Origin: JAGNHB01 sp964436005
GTDB taxonomy: Bacteria; Acidobacteriota; JAAYUB01
Assembly (NCBI GenBank): GCA_964436005.1
Contig: CAYTBK010000003.1
Span: 25,469 to 89,468, forward strand
Direction of reading: 5' to 3'
DNA length: 64,000 bases
Program-made: the position numbers and the translations under genes
Part shown: positions 1-9,262 of the stretch, one piece after another
Numbering within the stretch: position 1 is the first letter of the stretch
Layout of the letters: each line of letters starts with the position of its first letter
Notes under the pieces: generated by a model
Told to the model about the DNA's origin: nothing
Database searches by the model: none
Seen by the model: the letters and a program-made list of their open reading frames with translations, nothing else

Positions 1-2
1 AT

Positions 3-863
3 ACGCCACCGGCCTTCCTCAACATCTCCGACGCCGGCGACTGCAACCTCCGTTGCATCATGTGCCGCGCCCACAGCGGTTTCGTGCGGAAGGACCGAGG
101 CCTGAGCGACCGGATTTTCGGAACCATCCTCCCCCGGATCATCCCCCGCACGTCCTATCTGATCCTCAACGGCAACGGCGACCCCTTCTGCCGGAAGGAG
201 ACCCGGGATTTCCTCGTCAACCCGGAAAACGTCGCCCGCTACCCGAACCTGAAAATCCAGCTCATCACCAATGCGCTGCTGCTGGACCGGGCGATGTGGG
301 AAAAGGTGGGCCACAACCGCTTCGACGACATCACCGTGTCCGTGGATGCCGCCACGAAGGCCACTTACGAGAAAATCCGGCGAGGCGGCCGGTGGGAGAC
401 CCTGAAGGAGAACCTCGAACTCGTAGCTCGGTTGCGCAAGGAGGGCGCCTTCCCCCGCTTCCAGCTCAACTATCTGGTCATGACAAGCAATCATGCGGAA
501 ATCCGGGATTTCGCCGAGTACGGGCTGTCTCTCGGCGCCGACGAGATCGTCTTCCAGCGGGTCTCCGGCCTGCTGGACTGCCGCGAAAACTTCGCCTTCA
601 CCCGGAACGTTCCCGTGCTTTCCGCCATCGGCCGGGTTCTGCAGGACCCGCTGTTTTCCGACCCCCGCGTGAACGCGAGCGAAATCCGGTTCTGCACCCG
701 ATATGCCGGCCGGCGCCCCACGCCCTTCGCCCGCGCCCGCACCTTCCTGCTGGAAACCCTCCCCCGCCACCCAGTGCGCGCCTATTACCGATTCCGCCAC
801 TGGCTGGCCCCGGTCTACAAGAAGTGCAACCGCTGGAAACGGTTGGCATTCAAGAATTCATAA
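3..863 (+). CDS. Radical SAM protein, 5'-truncated by window edge
   Basis: The reading frame is open from base 3, so the true start lies outside the window. Near the visible N-terminus is CNLRCIMC, the CX3CX2C motif that binds the radical SAM [4Fe-4S] cluster. About 286 residues remain. The usual radical SAM barrel elements follow, such as NGNGDP and the strand ITVSVDAA. The C-terminal part has further cysteines (FCTRY, YKKCNRW) that might bind an auxiliary cluster, but I do not see a clear SPASM pattern. The gene ends just before a set of glycan biosynthesis genes on the other strand, so a role in modifying a sugar or peptide is possible but unproven. The substrate cannot be named. Confidence 0.85.
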   Translation, partial: TPPAFLNISDAGDCNLRCIMCRAHSGFVRKDRGLSDRIFGTILPRIIPRTSYLILNGNGDPFCRKETRDFLVNPENVARYPNLKIQLITNALLLDRAMWEKVGHNRFDDITVSVDAATKATYEKIRRGGRWETLKENLELVARLRKEGAFPRFQLNYLVMTSNHAEIRDFAEYGLSLGADEIVFQRVSGLLDCRENFAFTRNVPVLSAIGRVLQDPLFSDPRVNASEIRFCTRYAGRRPTPFARARTFLLETLPRHPVRAYYRFRHWLAPVYKKCNRWKRLAFKNS

Positions 864-939
864 TGGCCCGAACATGCCAACCCCAGATGACCCCTGACGG
901 AAGGACGAGCGGGCCAGGAACGCCCTTTGGCAAAGACGG

Positions 940-1223
940 TTGAAAAAGATACGTCGATTTTGCCATGGAGGCTCCCTGTTGGACGTGGGCACCGGCATCG
1001 GGCAGTTTCTGTTTCTGGCCAAACGTTTTTGGCAGCGATTTTTTGCATTCATCTGCAGGCGGCGGACAAAACGTCCGATTTTTCTGTCTATTCTATTCCT
1101 GGCCTCTCGAGGGAAAATATTTACGACACGATCCGTATCGTCGGCCGGAAAATTTACCATTGGCAATGTACGGAGGTGTTTCCCTGGTTGGCGATATCAC
1201 CGCAAGTGCGCGAAAATCCTTAG
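940..1223 (+). pseudogene. Possible relic of a SAM-dependent methyltransferase
   Basis: The stretch 864-1249 has no convincing intact gene. A frame entered at the TTG at 940 encodes SLLDVGTGIGQFLFLAKRF, which closely resembles motif I of class I SAM-dependent methyltransferases. The rest of that frame has no recognisable methyltransferase motif, and other frames carry short plausible pieces, as expected of a gene broken by frameshifts. The stretch is also AT-richer than most of the window. The call rests on one motif, so confidence is low. Nothing else is evident in 864-1249. Confidence 0.25.
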
Positions 1224-1249
1224 CACTGCCACAGCCCCCTTCGTTGCGA

Positions 1250-2440
1250 TCACTTTCCATGTTGCAGCAATGACAGTAACGATGAGGCCGTCTGTTTCCA
1301 CGTGAACTGGCCCGACCGAATTCGCCCGGCCAAGGAGAGTCGCTTTCGCAAGGATGGATCGCGCGTCAGTCGGATTAATCCCTGAGCCATTGATTCTTCA
1401 TCGCAAGGGTTTACGAGAATCGCCGCATCTCCCGCAACCTCAGGAAGGCTGGAAGTGTCGGATGTCAGGACCGGGCAACCGGCCACCATGGCCTCCAGCA
1501 CAGGCAAGCCGAATCCTTCGTGCAAAGAGGGAAAAACGAAGAATTCCGCACCCGCATAAAGCTTGGCCATCAGAGGGTTCGGAACCCAATCCAGGAAGCG
1601 GATGCGATTCATGAGGCCCAGTTGCTGGATTTCACGTTGCAAGGCTTGATGATAGATTTCGTATCCCTTGATTTTTCCCACGATCGCGAGCATCGGCAAT
1701 TCAATTTCCTTGCCCGCTTTCCCATAAGCTCGCAATAATTTGATCAGATTCTTATGGGGTGCCAAGGCCCCGACATACAGGATGTAGCGGCCGGGCAACC
1801 CGATCTCCGGATACCCGTTTTCGTCGGCCGGGGTTTTCGCCAAAGGTGCCGGCCAGGTGTTAACTCCCAACGGAATTGTTTTGATCTTAGACGCAGGGCA
1901 TTTTGTCAGCGCGCATAATGCCTGCCTGGTCGAATCTGAACTTACAATGATGTTCTGAAAACCGCCCAAATGGTCAAGCCTGGCTCGCATGAGTTGTTTT
2001 ATCGCTAACGTCCTGACCCGCTTTCGTTGGCAGCCGTCCCCCTCTCCGCAGAGCCATGGGATCATGTCGTAAACCCATACAATGCTCCTGCATCTTTTGA
2101 GTGGGCGGCACGGAAACTGGAAGTCATGAAAGGTCGTATCGACAAAACAATCGGGAAACGGCGTCAACCTGGCACCAAATCCTGCATGCCCTCCGCTTAG
2201 CCATAACCAGAGAGTGGAAACATGGCTCGGAAAGAACGGCAACCGAATCCGGATTTTCTGGAAATTCTCGGGGTAGTCGATCTCGTCATCGGCCGAGGGC
2301 TTATTTTGCACATAAATCAATTGATAGTGGTGAGTGGAGTCCAAACCGATCAATTCCCGAAAAATCTCCCGCCAGTGCACGCCCACGCCACGGCTCTGGC
2401 CGGATGTTTGCAGCCCCCGCATGTCGAATGCAATCACCAC
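1250..2440 (-). CDS. GT4-family glycosyltransferase
   Basis: A GT-B fold, family 4 retaining glycosyltransferase of about 396 residues, expected to transfer a nucleotide-activated sugar to a lipid-linked glycan at the cytoplasmic membrane. The C-terminal donor site is clear: LYVGALAPHKNL, then EGFGLPVLEAMVAGCPV with the EX7E motif and LPEVAGDAA. I chose the GTG at 2440 because GGGGAG lies 7 nt upstream and the protein then begins VVIAFDMRGL, matching how this family normally starts. The same frame extends to a GTG at 2512, which would overlap the preceding gene by 17 nt. It is the last gene of the minus-strand run that begins at 6525. Acceptor and sugar are unknown. Confidence 0.88.
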   Translation of the reverse strand: MVIAFDMRGLQTSGQSRGVGVHWREIFRELIGLDSTHHYQLIYVQNKPSADDEIDYPENFQKIRIRLPFFPSHVSTLWLWLSGGHAGFGARLTPFPDCFVDTTFHDFQFPCRPLKRCRSIVWVYDMIPWLCGEGDGCQRKRVRTLAIKQLMRARLDHLGGFQNIIVSSDSTRQALCALTKCPASKIKTIPLGVNTWPAPLAKTPADENGYPEIGLPGRYILYVGALAPHKNLIKLLRAYGKAGKEIELPMLAIVGKIKGYEIYHQALQREIQQLGLMNRIRFLDWVPNPLMAKLYAGAEFFVFPSLHEGFGLPVLEAMVAGCPVLTSDTSSLPEVAGDAAILVNPCDEESMAQGLIRLTRDPSLRKRLSLAGRIRSGQFTWKQTASSLLSLLQHGK

Positions 2441-2495
2441 TGGAATTCTCCCCAAGTTCACCAGGCAGTATTGTTGCGGCCACCCAACCCCATCA

Positions 2496-3707
2496 TCAGT
2501 ACTTTCTTTCACCCCCCATCCGTTTGATCACAGATTGCGCTGTCTTTTCTTCCGCGAAGATCTCTTCGAGGCGCCGAATGTGCCGATCCTTCGAAAATTT
2601 CTCCAGATACCTTCTCCTCCCGGCCTCACCCATTTTCTTGGCAAGTGTAGAGTCTGCTTCCAGTTGACAGATCCTTTCGGAAAGCAGCCTTATGTCTTTT
2701 CTGGGGACAAGAAAACCGTTCTCACCATCAGAAAGCCAATCGGACACTCCCCCCACGTCGAAAGCCACCACTGGTTTGCCACAAGCCATAGCCTCCAGTC
2801 CGACGATGCCAAAGGGCTCCCCCCAAATGGAAGGGACAACCAACGCCAGACACTTCCGGTATAGTTCACGTAAATGCGCATGGGGAACATCTCCTAGAAT
2901 ATCGACCTTGGAGGAAAGTCCCATTTTTTGCGCCATGACCTGGTACTTCTTCAAGAAAGGACCGTCACCGGCCACCTTTAGCACCAGAGATTCGGGCCAA
3001 TTACGAACGGCGGAAAGAAGACAATCCAAGCCCTTTTCGGGCACCATGCGTCCAACAAACAAAACGTAATTTCCCCATTCCGATGTTTCGCATGATTCGT
3101 ATGTGCAATAATAGGGCAAAACATCAATTCTCTCTGCGGAGACGCCATTCTGGATCAACCGGCGCTGCATGTAGTGACTGGCCACCAGAAGGCGAAGTCC
3201 TTGGTGCAGCTTAATTCCGCGGCGAATTCCCGCGACCGTACGGAATGTGATCCCAGGGGGCCGCAACAGGCAAAGTCGCAACATTGTATTGACGCGGCAA
3301 CGGATTCCGGAGGAACCATTGCAGATCCCCCATCCGAACGGAAACATGGCCGACCTTCGGGGACAAATCAGGCCATGGTCGTGGATGAAACGGACGGAAG
3401 GGCGAATGGATGCCAGGTGCGCGACGGTTTCGGCATCGGGGATATTGTGCAAATATAAAAGATCCGTGTTGAATTCCAGAATTTTCTCTTCCATTGAGAA
3501 CAGCCATGAGCGACCACGATTATTCGCCTCATCCGCCAAACCGGGAAAGATCCAAACAGGCCTTCCCGGCGAGGAAATATCGGAAGCGTTGGCGGTCAGC
3601 ACGGCGGTGCGATGCTGGTTTTGTTCCAGCGAATCCAGCATGGAGAGGATGTATTGTTCGGTCCCGCCAAGTGGTCGATAATGATTGCTAACGACACAGA
3701 TGTTCAT
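2496..3707 (-). CDS. GT4-family glycosyltransferase
   Basis: A second GT4 retaining glycosyltransferase, about 403 residues. The N-terminus MNICVVSNHYRPLGG has the glycine-rich acceptor-side loop typical of the family. The C-terminal half has YVLFVGRMVPEKGLDCL and then EPFGIVGLEAMACGKPVV, which holds the EX7E motif, and VGGVSDWL. The ATG at 3707 overlaps the TGA of the upstream radical SAM gene as ATGA (3704-3707), so the two are probably translationally coupled. An in-frame start at 3731 is possible but lacks this typical beginning. It is one of several sugar transferases beside a flippase, which fits stepwise assembly of a surface polysaccharide repeat unit. The specific sugar is unknown. 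Confidence 0.9.
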   Translation of the reverse strand: MNICVVSNHYRPLGGTEQYILSMLDSLEQNQHRTAVLTANASDISSPGRPVWIFPGLADEANNRGRSWLFSMEEKILEFNTDLLYLHNIPDAETVAHLASIRPSVRFIHDHGLICPRRSAMFPFGWGICNGSSGIRCRVNTMLRLCLLRPPGITFRTVAGIRRGIKLHQGLRLLVASHYMQRRLIQNGVSAERIDVLPYYCTYESCETSEWGNYVLFVGRMVPEKGLDCLLSAVRNWPESLVLKVAGDGPFLKKYQVMAQKMGLSSKVDILGDVPHAHLRELYRKCLALVVPSIWGEPFGIVGLEAMACGKPVVAFDVGGVSDWLSDGENGFLVPRKDIRLLSERICQLEADSTLAKKMGEAGRRRYLEKFSKDRHIRRLEEIFAEEKTAQSVIKRMGGERKY

Positions 3708-5086
3708 TTGCGCCTCATCTTCTTCCAACAATGGATGAACCTGAGTGCCTGTTTCCAGCGGAACCGCAGGAGGTTCACCACGAATCGGTGAATGAAATGC
3801 ACAAACGACATGTTCATATAAGCAAATTCTTTGTAGTGCAGCAATTCCGGCATGGTAAGCGACGTTCCGAACACAGGCATCCGGTTGTCCGTTTTAGTGA
3901 ATGCAAAATAATCGTTCCAGGAAGTCCCCTGAGCCAATATCTCTTTTTCGTGCTGATTGTAGAGAAAAGAGCCCGGGTCGGGGCGGGTGATGGTGAATTG
4001 CCAATAGTCAGGACGGATTTCCCGTGCCAAACGGACGGTGTCGAAAATTGTTTCTTCCGTTTCCCCCAGGTTGCCGATCATGAAAAATCCAAAAAAACGA
4101 ATGCCCGCATTACGGGTCAAACGTGCAGCTTTCCGGGATTGTTCTACCGTCTGCTTTTTCCGAATGTTGTCAAGGATTTTTTGCGAACCGGACTCGAAGC
4201 CATAAGAAATGAGCCAACAACCGGCTCCCTTCATCTCCTCAAGCATTTCGGAATCCACCGTGTCGACGCGGCTCAGTGCTTTCCAGGCCAGACGCAAGTT
4301 CCGCTTTTTCATTTCCGCCACAATTTCTGACACAAAAGATTTATTCAGTGTGAACAGATCGTCGTAAAAGGAAACCTCTTGCATCCCGTATTGTTTGACC
4401 AGATGTTCGATTTCCTCCACCACCAAAGCGGCACTTCTTCGGCGGTGACCTCGCCCGAAAACAGCTTTTTCAGAACAAAACACACATTCAAAAGGGCATC
4501 CTCGCGAAGCGATAAGATGGGTGGTGGGTGTCCTCCGCAGAGGCCCCCAGCCTCGGTACTTGTGAATAGGCAGAAGGTCCCTTGCCGGCAATGGAAGCGA
4601 ATCGAGGTCGGAAATCATCTTCGGCGCCGACGTCCGCCGGATGACACCCCCATCATTAAAACAAATCCCATCTACATCGCTCAAATCCGACTTGCGGATG
4701 TAATCCAAAAGAGTGTATTCACCTTCGCCAATCACCACTGCGTCCAGATGGCCGTCTCCCTCCTGCATCGTTCGTTCTGGCAAAGAGGACGCGTGCGGCC
4801 CACCCACAACAACGCGAGTCGTCGGAGACCACTGTTTCACCATTTTGGCGATGGAATAGACATTTTCTATTTGCAGCGTCAACCCTCCCAACCCAACAAC
4901 ATCCGGCTTGAATCCATCGATCAAGTCAGGCAATTCGGCAAGACGGTTTCTTTCCAGGTCCAGGTCCAGGAGTTTGACTTCTATACCGGCATCTCTCAAG
5001 ACGGCAGCAAGATATGCCAACCCAAGGGGCGGAATGTCCGGAATGGAATCGATCCCGACCGGTGGATTCAAGAGGAGGGTTTTCAT
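3704..5086 (-). CDS. B12-binding-domain radical SAM enzyme
   Basis: A 460-residue protein with the two-domain layout of cobalamin-dependent radical SAM enzymes (BchE/HpnP-type). The N-terminal Rossmann-like B12-binding domain is roughly residues 1-135 (MKTLLLNPPV, VVVGGPHASSLPE). The radical SAM domain follows, with C197, C201 and C204 in SRGCPFECVFCSE, then FYDDLFTLN and SYGFESGSQKILD. Such enzymes methylate or rearrange unactivated carbons, and the substrate here is not identifiable. The gene overlaps both neighbours by ATGA (3704-3707 and 5083-5086), placing it firmly in one transcription unit with a flippase and glycosyltransferases. That suggests it acts on the glycan or its lipid carrier. 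Confidence 0.9.
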   Translation of the reverse strand: MKTLLLNPPVGIDSIPDIPPLGLAYLAAVLRDAGIEVKLLDLDLERNRLAELPDLIDGFKPDVVGLGGLTLQIENVYSIAKMVKQWSPTTRVVVGGPHASSLPERTMQEGDGHLDAVVIGEGEYTLLDYIRKSDLSDVDGICFNDGGVIRRTSAPKMISDLDSLPLPARDLLPIHKYRGWGPLRRTPTTHLIASRGCPFECVFCSEKAVFGRGHRRRSAALVVEEIEHLVKQYGMQEVSFYDDLFTLNKSFVSEIVAEMKKRNLRLAWKALSRVDTVDSEMLEEMKGAGCWLISYGFESGSQKILDNIRKKQTVEQSRKAARLTRNAGIRFFGFFMIGNLGETEETIFDTVRLAREIRPDYWQFTITRPDPGSFLYNQHEKEILAQGTSWNDYFAFTKTDNRMPVFGTSLTMPELLHYKEFAYMNMSFVHFIHRFVVNLLRFRWKQALRFIHCWKKMRRK

Positions 5087-6525
5087 ACATCACCTCGGAA
5101 GGATTGCAAAAATAAATCTTTGTCCGTTTTGTCGAACCACTTCCAGGAAAGCAGGAACAATAAGTAAAAAGTCACGTTAACCGAAAGAAGCAGAAGGACG
5201 TGCAAAAAAGATAGCAGCCCGCAGAGTAGGGCCATCATGGGGATGGAGGCGAACAGGGCCATCGACCGAAACGTCGCCGTTTCTTTTGCTATGCCCTGCA
5301 GGACCCGGCAATTGAATGCAAGCGCCAGACTACATCCCGCCGCTTCTGTGAGGAGAGTGGTCCAACTCGCGCCCAAGAAACCCCAACGAGGAATCACCGC
5401 CAGGTTGAGAACGATGTTAAACACTGCGCAGAAAGTCGAATAAAACATGTTCACCCGCTGCTGGCCCATGGCGTTAATGGACGTGGACACGAGGTAGCTG
5501 ACGAAGACCACGCCCGCAGAGACGGAAAGAACCCGCAACGCCCCCTGCGCGGGCTCGAACGAAGCGCCATACAGCATTCGGACTATCCCGGGCGCCAACA
5601 GGGCCCCCAACGTAGCGACTGGAACTGCCATCGTGACAAGATATTTGAAGGCCCGTGTGACGATAAAGGCCATTCTCCCCTTTGACAGGTGGTAAGCTTC
5701 GGACATGACGGGGTACAAGGATCGTGAAAACGCTTCCGGAATAAACATCAGCGCACTCATGACCGAATACGCGCAATTGTAATAGGCCACTTCGGCATTG
5801 CCACGGAAAACTCCGATCAAGACCGCGTCAATCCGGAAATAGATGACGCCGCTCAGGCTCGCCACCGCCACCGGCCACGCCTCGCGCATCAACCACCAAC
5901 AGGTGGAACGATCTGGCTTCATGTTCAACAGTGACCGCCCCCAGGCGAAGCCAAGCAGGAAAATGCTTCCTGCGGCTTCCGCGCCCACCGTGGCCCAGGC
6001 CATTCCCTCCACCGTACCGCCTTCCCGGGCAAGCCAACAGATCGCGCAAAACCCCAGGCCCCGAGCAAGCAAATCCGCCAGTACCGGGTAATGGGACTTC
6101 AGCAACGCCTCGAAAGCTGCCCTCAGCAACTGCAACGGGGACAGCAGCAATGGGATAGACAGTATAACCGCAATATTCCATGTATCAACATCGGCAGCCA
6201 GAACAATCCAAGAGATGCCAACCGACAGCCCAAAACAAGCCAGACCGATGCCGCTCCTGATGAAGAACCCGGAACCCAACAGTCTGGAGCGGCTGGATGG
6301 CTGTTGGGAAATCTCTCGGATCAGGACCGTGTCCAACCCAAATAGACATATCAAGCTGAATATGGAGACGATAGCCTGCGCGTAGGTATATGCGCCAAAG
6401 GCGACCACACCCAGGCTGCGAGCGAGTACCACCAGTGAGGCCAGGGACAGCAGACCACACAGGACTTTCCCCGCCAGAAGCGCAATCGTGTTGGCCGCAA
6501 TGCGTCGTACAATCATTTCATTCAA
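5083..6525 (-). CDS. Wzx-like polysaccharide flippase (MOP superfamily)
   Basis: A 480-residue polytopic membrane protein of the MOP/Wzx exporter type, expected to flip undecaprenyl-linked oligosaccharide across the inner membrane. The N-terminus shows the usual pattern: NTIALLAGKVLCGLLSL, then LGVVAFGAYTYAQAIV and a loop with DTVLIREISQQ. Around a dozen hydrophobic helices alternate with short basic loops. Near mid-protein, YFRIDAVLIGVFRGNAEVAY matches the helix that carries conserved charged residues in this family. The ATG at 6525 opens the run of minus-strand genes joined by 4-nt overlaps. Presence of a flippase without a visible polymerase or ligase means the rest of the pathway lies elsewhere. 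Confidence 0.88.
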   Translation of the reverse strand: MNEMIVRRIAANTIALLAGKVLCGLLSLASLVVLARSLGVVAFGAYTYAQAIVSIFSLICLFGLDTVLIREISQQPSSRSRLLGSGFFIRSGIGLACFGLSVGISWIVLAADVDTWNIAVILSIPLLLSPLQLLRAAFEALLKSHYPVLADLLARGLGFCAICWLAREGGTVEGMAWATVGAEAAGSIFLLGFAWGRSLLNMKPDRSTCWWLMREAWPVAVASLSGVIYFRIDAVLIGVFRGNAEVAYYNCAYSVMSALMFIPEAFSRSLYPVMSEAYHLSKGRMAFIVTRAFKYLVTMAVPVATLGALLAPGIVRMLYGASFEPAQGALRVLSVSAGVVFVSYLVSTSINAMGQQRVNMFYSTFCAVFNIVLNLAVIPRWGFLGASWTTLLTEAAGCSLALAFNCRVLQGIAKETATFRSMALFASIPMMALLCGLLSFLHVLLLLSVNVTFYLLFLLSWKWFDKTDKDLFLQSFRGDV

Positions 6526-6574
6526 GCCCTGGCCAAGACGGTCTTATCCGTTTGAGGAGCGTTGCGCGTCGCGG

Positions 6575-7606
6575 TCATGTAAGCAGTACCGCCAGTGTTT
6601 TTTCCACGGCAAGGCTCCAAGTAACCGTTTCCGCCCTTTTCTGGCCCCTCTCCGATAGCTCTTTTCGCCCTGCAGTGTCGCCACAGAAGCGGACCAAGGA
6701 AGCCGCAATCTGCTCCTGGTTTTGTGGGTCGATCATAATCCCATCACTTCCCACGACTTCCGGAAGAGCCGTCGTATTCGAGACCAGAACAGGCGTGCCG
6801 CAGGCCATGGCTTCCAAAGGGGGAAGTCCGAATCCTTCGTAAAGGGAGACGTAGACAAAGGCCAGCGCGCCGGCGTACAGCGCGGGCAGCTCAGCCTCCG
6901 GAACGCGCCCGGTGAAGTGGACACGGGGCGGGATTTCGGGGAAGTCGACCCGGCGAAAAATCTGCTTCTCCCCCGCCTCGCCGGCCAGGACCAGCCATAG
7001 ATTTTCGGGCAGTTCCTTCTGGGCCTCGCCCCAGGCCCGCAGGAGGCGGGGCAGGTTCTTGCGTGGCTCCAGAGCGGACAGGCTCAGGATGTACGCCTCG
7101 GAGGGCAGGCCCAACGCCCGGCGCATCCTGGCGATCTCCTCGGGCGGTTGCGGCTGGAAGCGATTATCCACGCCGAGGTGCACCACCACCGCCTTTTCCG
7201 GCGGGATGCGGGCGATTTCGATCAATCGCCTTCGGGTGAATTCCGAATCGCAGATCACCTTCCGAACCCGCCGGGCCAGACGGGGAATGGTGAGCCGCGA
7301 GTGCATCACCGTCCAGAAGGTGAAGCCCTCCGGGCAGTCGAAGTGCAGCATGTCGTGAATGGTGACCACCTGGTTGGCAACGGACAACGGGCCGGCCTGG
7401 CTCGGACTCCACAACAACCGCCCGTGCAGTTGGCGGGGGAGCTGGAATTGCTCCCAGAAGTAACCTCGGAGCATGCCGAGTTTCCGCTTCGGGCAAATCG
7501 TGTCCACTTGGTCGCTCATCCGGGCCAGCATTTCCGTCATATAACGCTGAACACCCAGAAAAGGCTGCAGCAAGGCCCGGGTGTTCATGGCGATGCGGTG
7601 GCTCAC
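6575..7606 (-). CDS. GT4-family glycosyltransferase
   Basis: A third GT4 glycosyltransferase, about 343 residues from the GTG at 7606, which has a G-rich ribosome site just upstream. The open frame continues to 7702, but the extra residues are Arg/Gly-rich and unlike the family. Typical features are FLGVQRYMTEML near the N-terminus, VICDSEFTRRRLIE, LSALEPRKNLPRLL, and the donor-site EGFGLPPLEAMACGTPV (EX7E) followed by LPEVVGSDG. It resembles mannosyl- or rhamnosyl-transferases of the WbaZ/MtfB type, but that is a family-level guess. It is separated from the flippase by about 50 nt and its base composition is closer to the GC-rich genes that follow. Confidence 0.88.
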   Translation of the reverse strand: MSHRIAMNTRALLQPFLGVQRYMTEMLARMSDQVDTICPKRKLGMLRGYFWEQFQLPRQLHGRLLWSPSQAGPLSVANQVVTIHDMLHFDCPEGFTFWTVMHSRLTIPRLARRVRKVICDSEFTRRRLIEIARIPPEKAVVVHLGVDNRFQPQPPEEIARMRRALGLPSEAYILSLSALEPRKNLPRLLRAWGEAQKELPENLWLVLAGEAGEKQIFRRVDFPEIPPRVHFTGRVPEAELPALYAGALAFVYVSLYEGFGLPPLEAMACGTPVLVSNTTALPEVVGSDGIMIDPQNQEQIAASLVRFCGDTAGRKELSERGQKRAETVTWSLAVEKTLAVLLT

Positions 7607-7789
7607 CGTCCCCCCCGAAAGCGGTCGCTTCCGCTCCGGCCGCCCATTTTCCGCTGTCCGGCGGCGCCTTGTGACGCCGGAAGGTTCTCCGCCCATGTCC
7701 ATTTCGGAAGCCGGCTCGAAAAAGGCCCCCCGAATATCCCCCCCGCCCCTGCCGCGGGAACGGCCGGACGGCCCTTGCGCCGGGGCATG

Positions 7790-9241
7790 TCACATCCACC
7801 CGGCGCGGCGGCGCCGGAGGAAGGCGCGGCCGAGCTTGAGGGTCTGGTGGAGGTGGTCGCAGGAGCGGAAGGCCCGGAGGAACATCATTCCCGCGTAGCG
7901 CGCCCGCAGGTAGTAGCGCCGGTACGCCTCCTTCTCCCAGTACTCCAGCCGCTCGCGGGGAAGATGCGGGTAGCTCACCACGGCCTGGGAGAAACCGGAG
8001 AACTTGCTCCAGTCCTCGGTCTGCAGGTAGCCGGCCTCCCGGACGAAACGCATGAACTCCGTGCCTGGCAGCGGCGTCGGGATGCCGAACTGGGTGAAGT
8101 GGGCGTTGATGCGGCAGGCGAAGTCGACGGTGCGCTCGATGGTTTCCTCGGTGTCCCACGGGAAGCCCAGCATGAAGCAGTTGAGCACGTCGATGCCGGC
8201 GGCCTTGGTCTCCCGGGTGGCCCGGGCGATGTCCTCCACCGTGAAGTCCTTCTTCATCTTGTCCAGCACTGCCTGCACGCCGCTCTCGCAGCCGTAGAGG
8301 ATGCGCTTGCAGCCGACCTTCCGCATGAGCCGGAGCAGGTCGCGGTCCACTTTGTCGGGACGGCACTGGGGCGACCAGAACACCCGGATCCCTTCCCGGC
8401 GGAAGCCTTCGCAGATGGCCACCACGCGGTCCCGATCGAACTCGAAGATGTCGTCGTCGAACTCGATCTCCCGGACGCCGAGGTCCCGCACCAGGTGCTT
8501 CACCTCGGCCAGGACCCGGGCCGGGCTCATGGGCCGCCACCGGTGGCTGTAGATGGTCTGCGGCCACCAGCAGTAGACGCAGCGGTAGGGGCAGCCCCGC
8601 GAGGTGACCATGGTGGCCACGGGTAGCTTGGTGTTCACGCTCTCCGTGTAGTCGTTTAGGTCGATGAGGTCGTAGGCCGGCAGGGGGAGCGCATCTACGT
8701 CCTCCACGTGCTGCACGGGCCCGGTGCGGACGACCTCTTCCCCTTCCCGGAAGGAGACGCCCGGGATCGACCGCCAGTCCCCGCCGGCCGCCAGGCAGTC
8801 GGCCAGGTCGCGGACCGCGAAGTCGTACTCCCCGCGCACGACGAGATCCGTCACCGGCCAGGCCTGCAGGAACTCCCCGTCCAGGGGCGTCACGAAGGGA
8901 CCGCAGCCCAGGCAGAAGGAGCGGATCCTCTCCCGGACGCGGCGCAGGATGGCAGCCCCGACCTCGATGTTGATCTGGTCCACGTACCAGACCACCAGGC
9001 CGGGGTCCAGGTCGACCAACCGCTCCACGGCGGCGTCGGCGTCCAGGCCGGCCACCTGGCAGTCGAGGTAGGTCGCCGCGTGGCCGGCCTGCCGCAGGAC
9101 GGCGCCCGCCGAAAGGTGGAAATAGTTGAAGGTGCGCTCCCCGGTGACGCTGTAGCTGGGCCAGCGGCGCCCGGCCTTGGTCAGGCCGCAGCCCGGCTTC
9201 CAGTCCATCGAAGGCGGCGGGTCGAAGAAGACGACGTGCAT
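7790..9241 (-). CDS. B12-binding-domain radical SAM enzyme
   Basis: A 483-residue protein with an N-terminal cobalamin-binding-like domain (about 1-150, starting MHVVFFDPPP) and a radical SAM domain with C217, C221 and C224 in SRGCPYRCVYCWWP. Further family features are EIEFDDDIFEFD, the acidic strand after the cluster site, and LYGCESGVQAVLDKM. The C-terminal region is basic and rich in aromatic residues (YRRYYLRARYAG), as in many BchE/hopanoid-methylase relatives. It is the second such enzyme in 6 kb of glycan genes but is only distantly similar to the one at 3704-5086, so a recent duplication is unlikely. Substrate unknown. It is more GC-rich than the cluster downstream. Confidence 0.9.
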   Translation of the reverse strand: MHVVFFDPPPSMDWKPGCGLTKAGRRWPSYSVTGERTFNYFHLSAGAVLRQAGHAATYLDCQVAGLDADAAVERLVDLDPGLVVWYVDQINIEVGAAILRRVRERIRSFCLGCGPFVTPLDGEFLQAWPVTDLVVRGEYDFAVRDLADCLAAGGDWRSIPGVSFREGEEVVRTGPVQHVEDVDALPLPAYDLIDLNDYTESVNTKLPVATMVTSRGCPYRCVYCWWPQTIYSHRWRPMSPARVLAEVKHLVRDLGVREIEFDDDIFEFDRDRVVAICEGFRREGIRVFWSPQCRPDKVDRDLLRLMRKVGCKRILYGCESGVQAVLDKMKKDFTVEDIARATRETKAAGIDVLNCFMLGFPWDTEETIERTVDFACRINAHFTQFGIPTPLPGTEFMRFVREAGYLQTEDWSKFSGFSQAVVSYPHLPRERLEYWEKEAYRRYYLRARYAGMMFLRAFRSCDHLHQTLKLGRAFLRRRRAGWM

Positions 9242-9262
9242 GGAGGTGCCTCCCGGCCGCGA

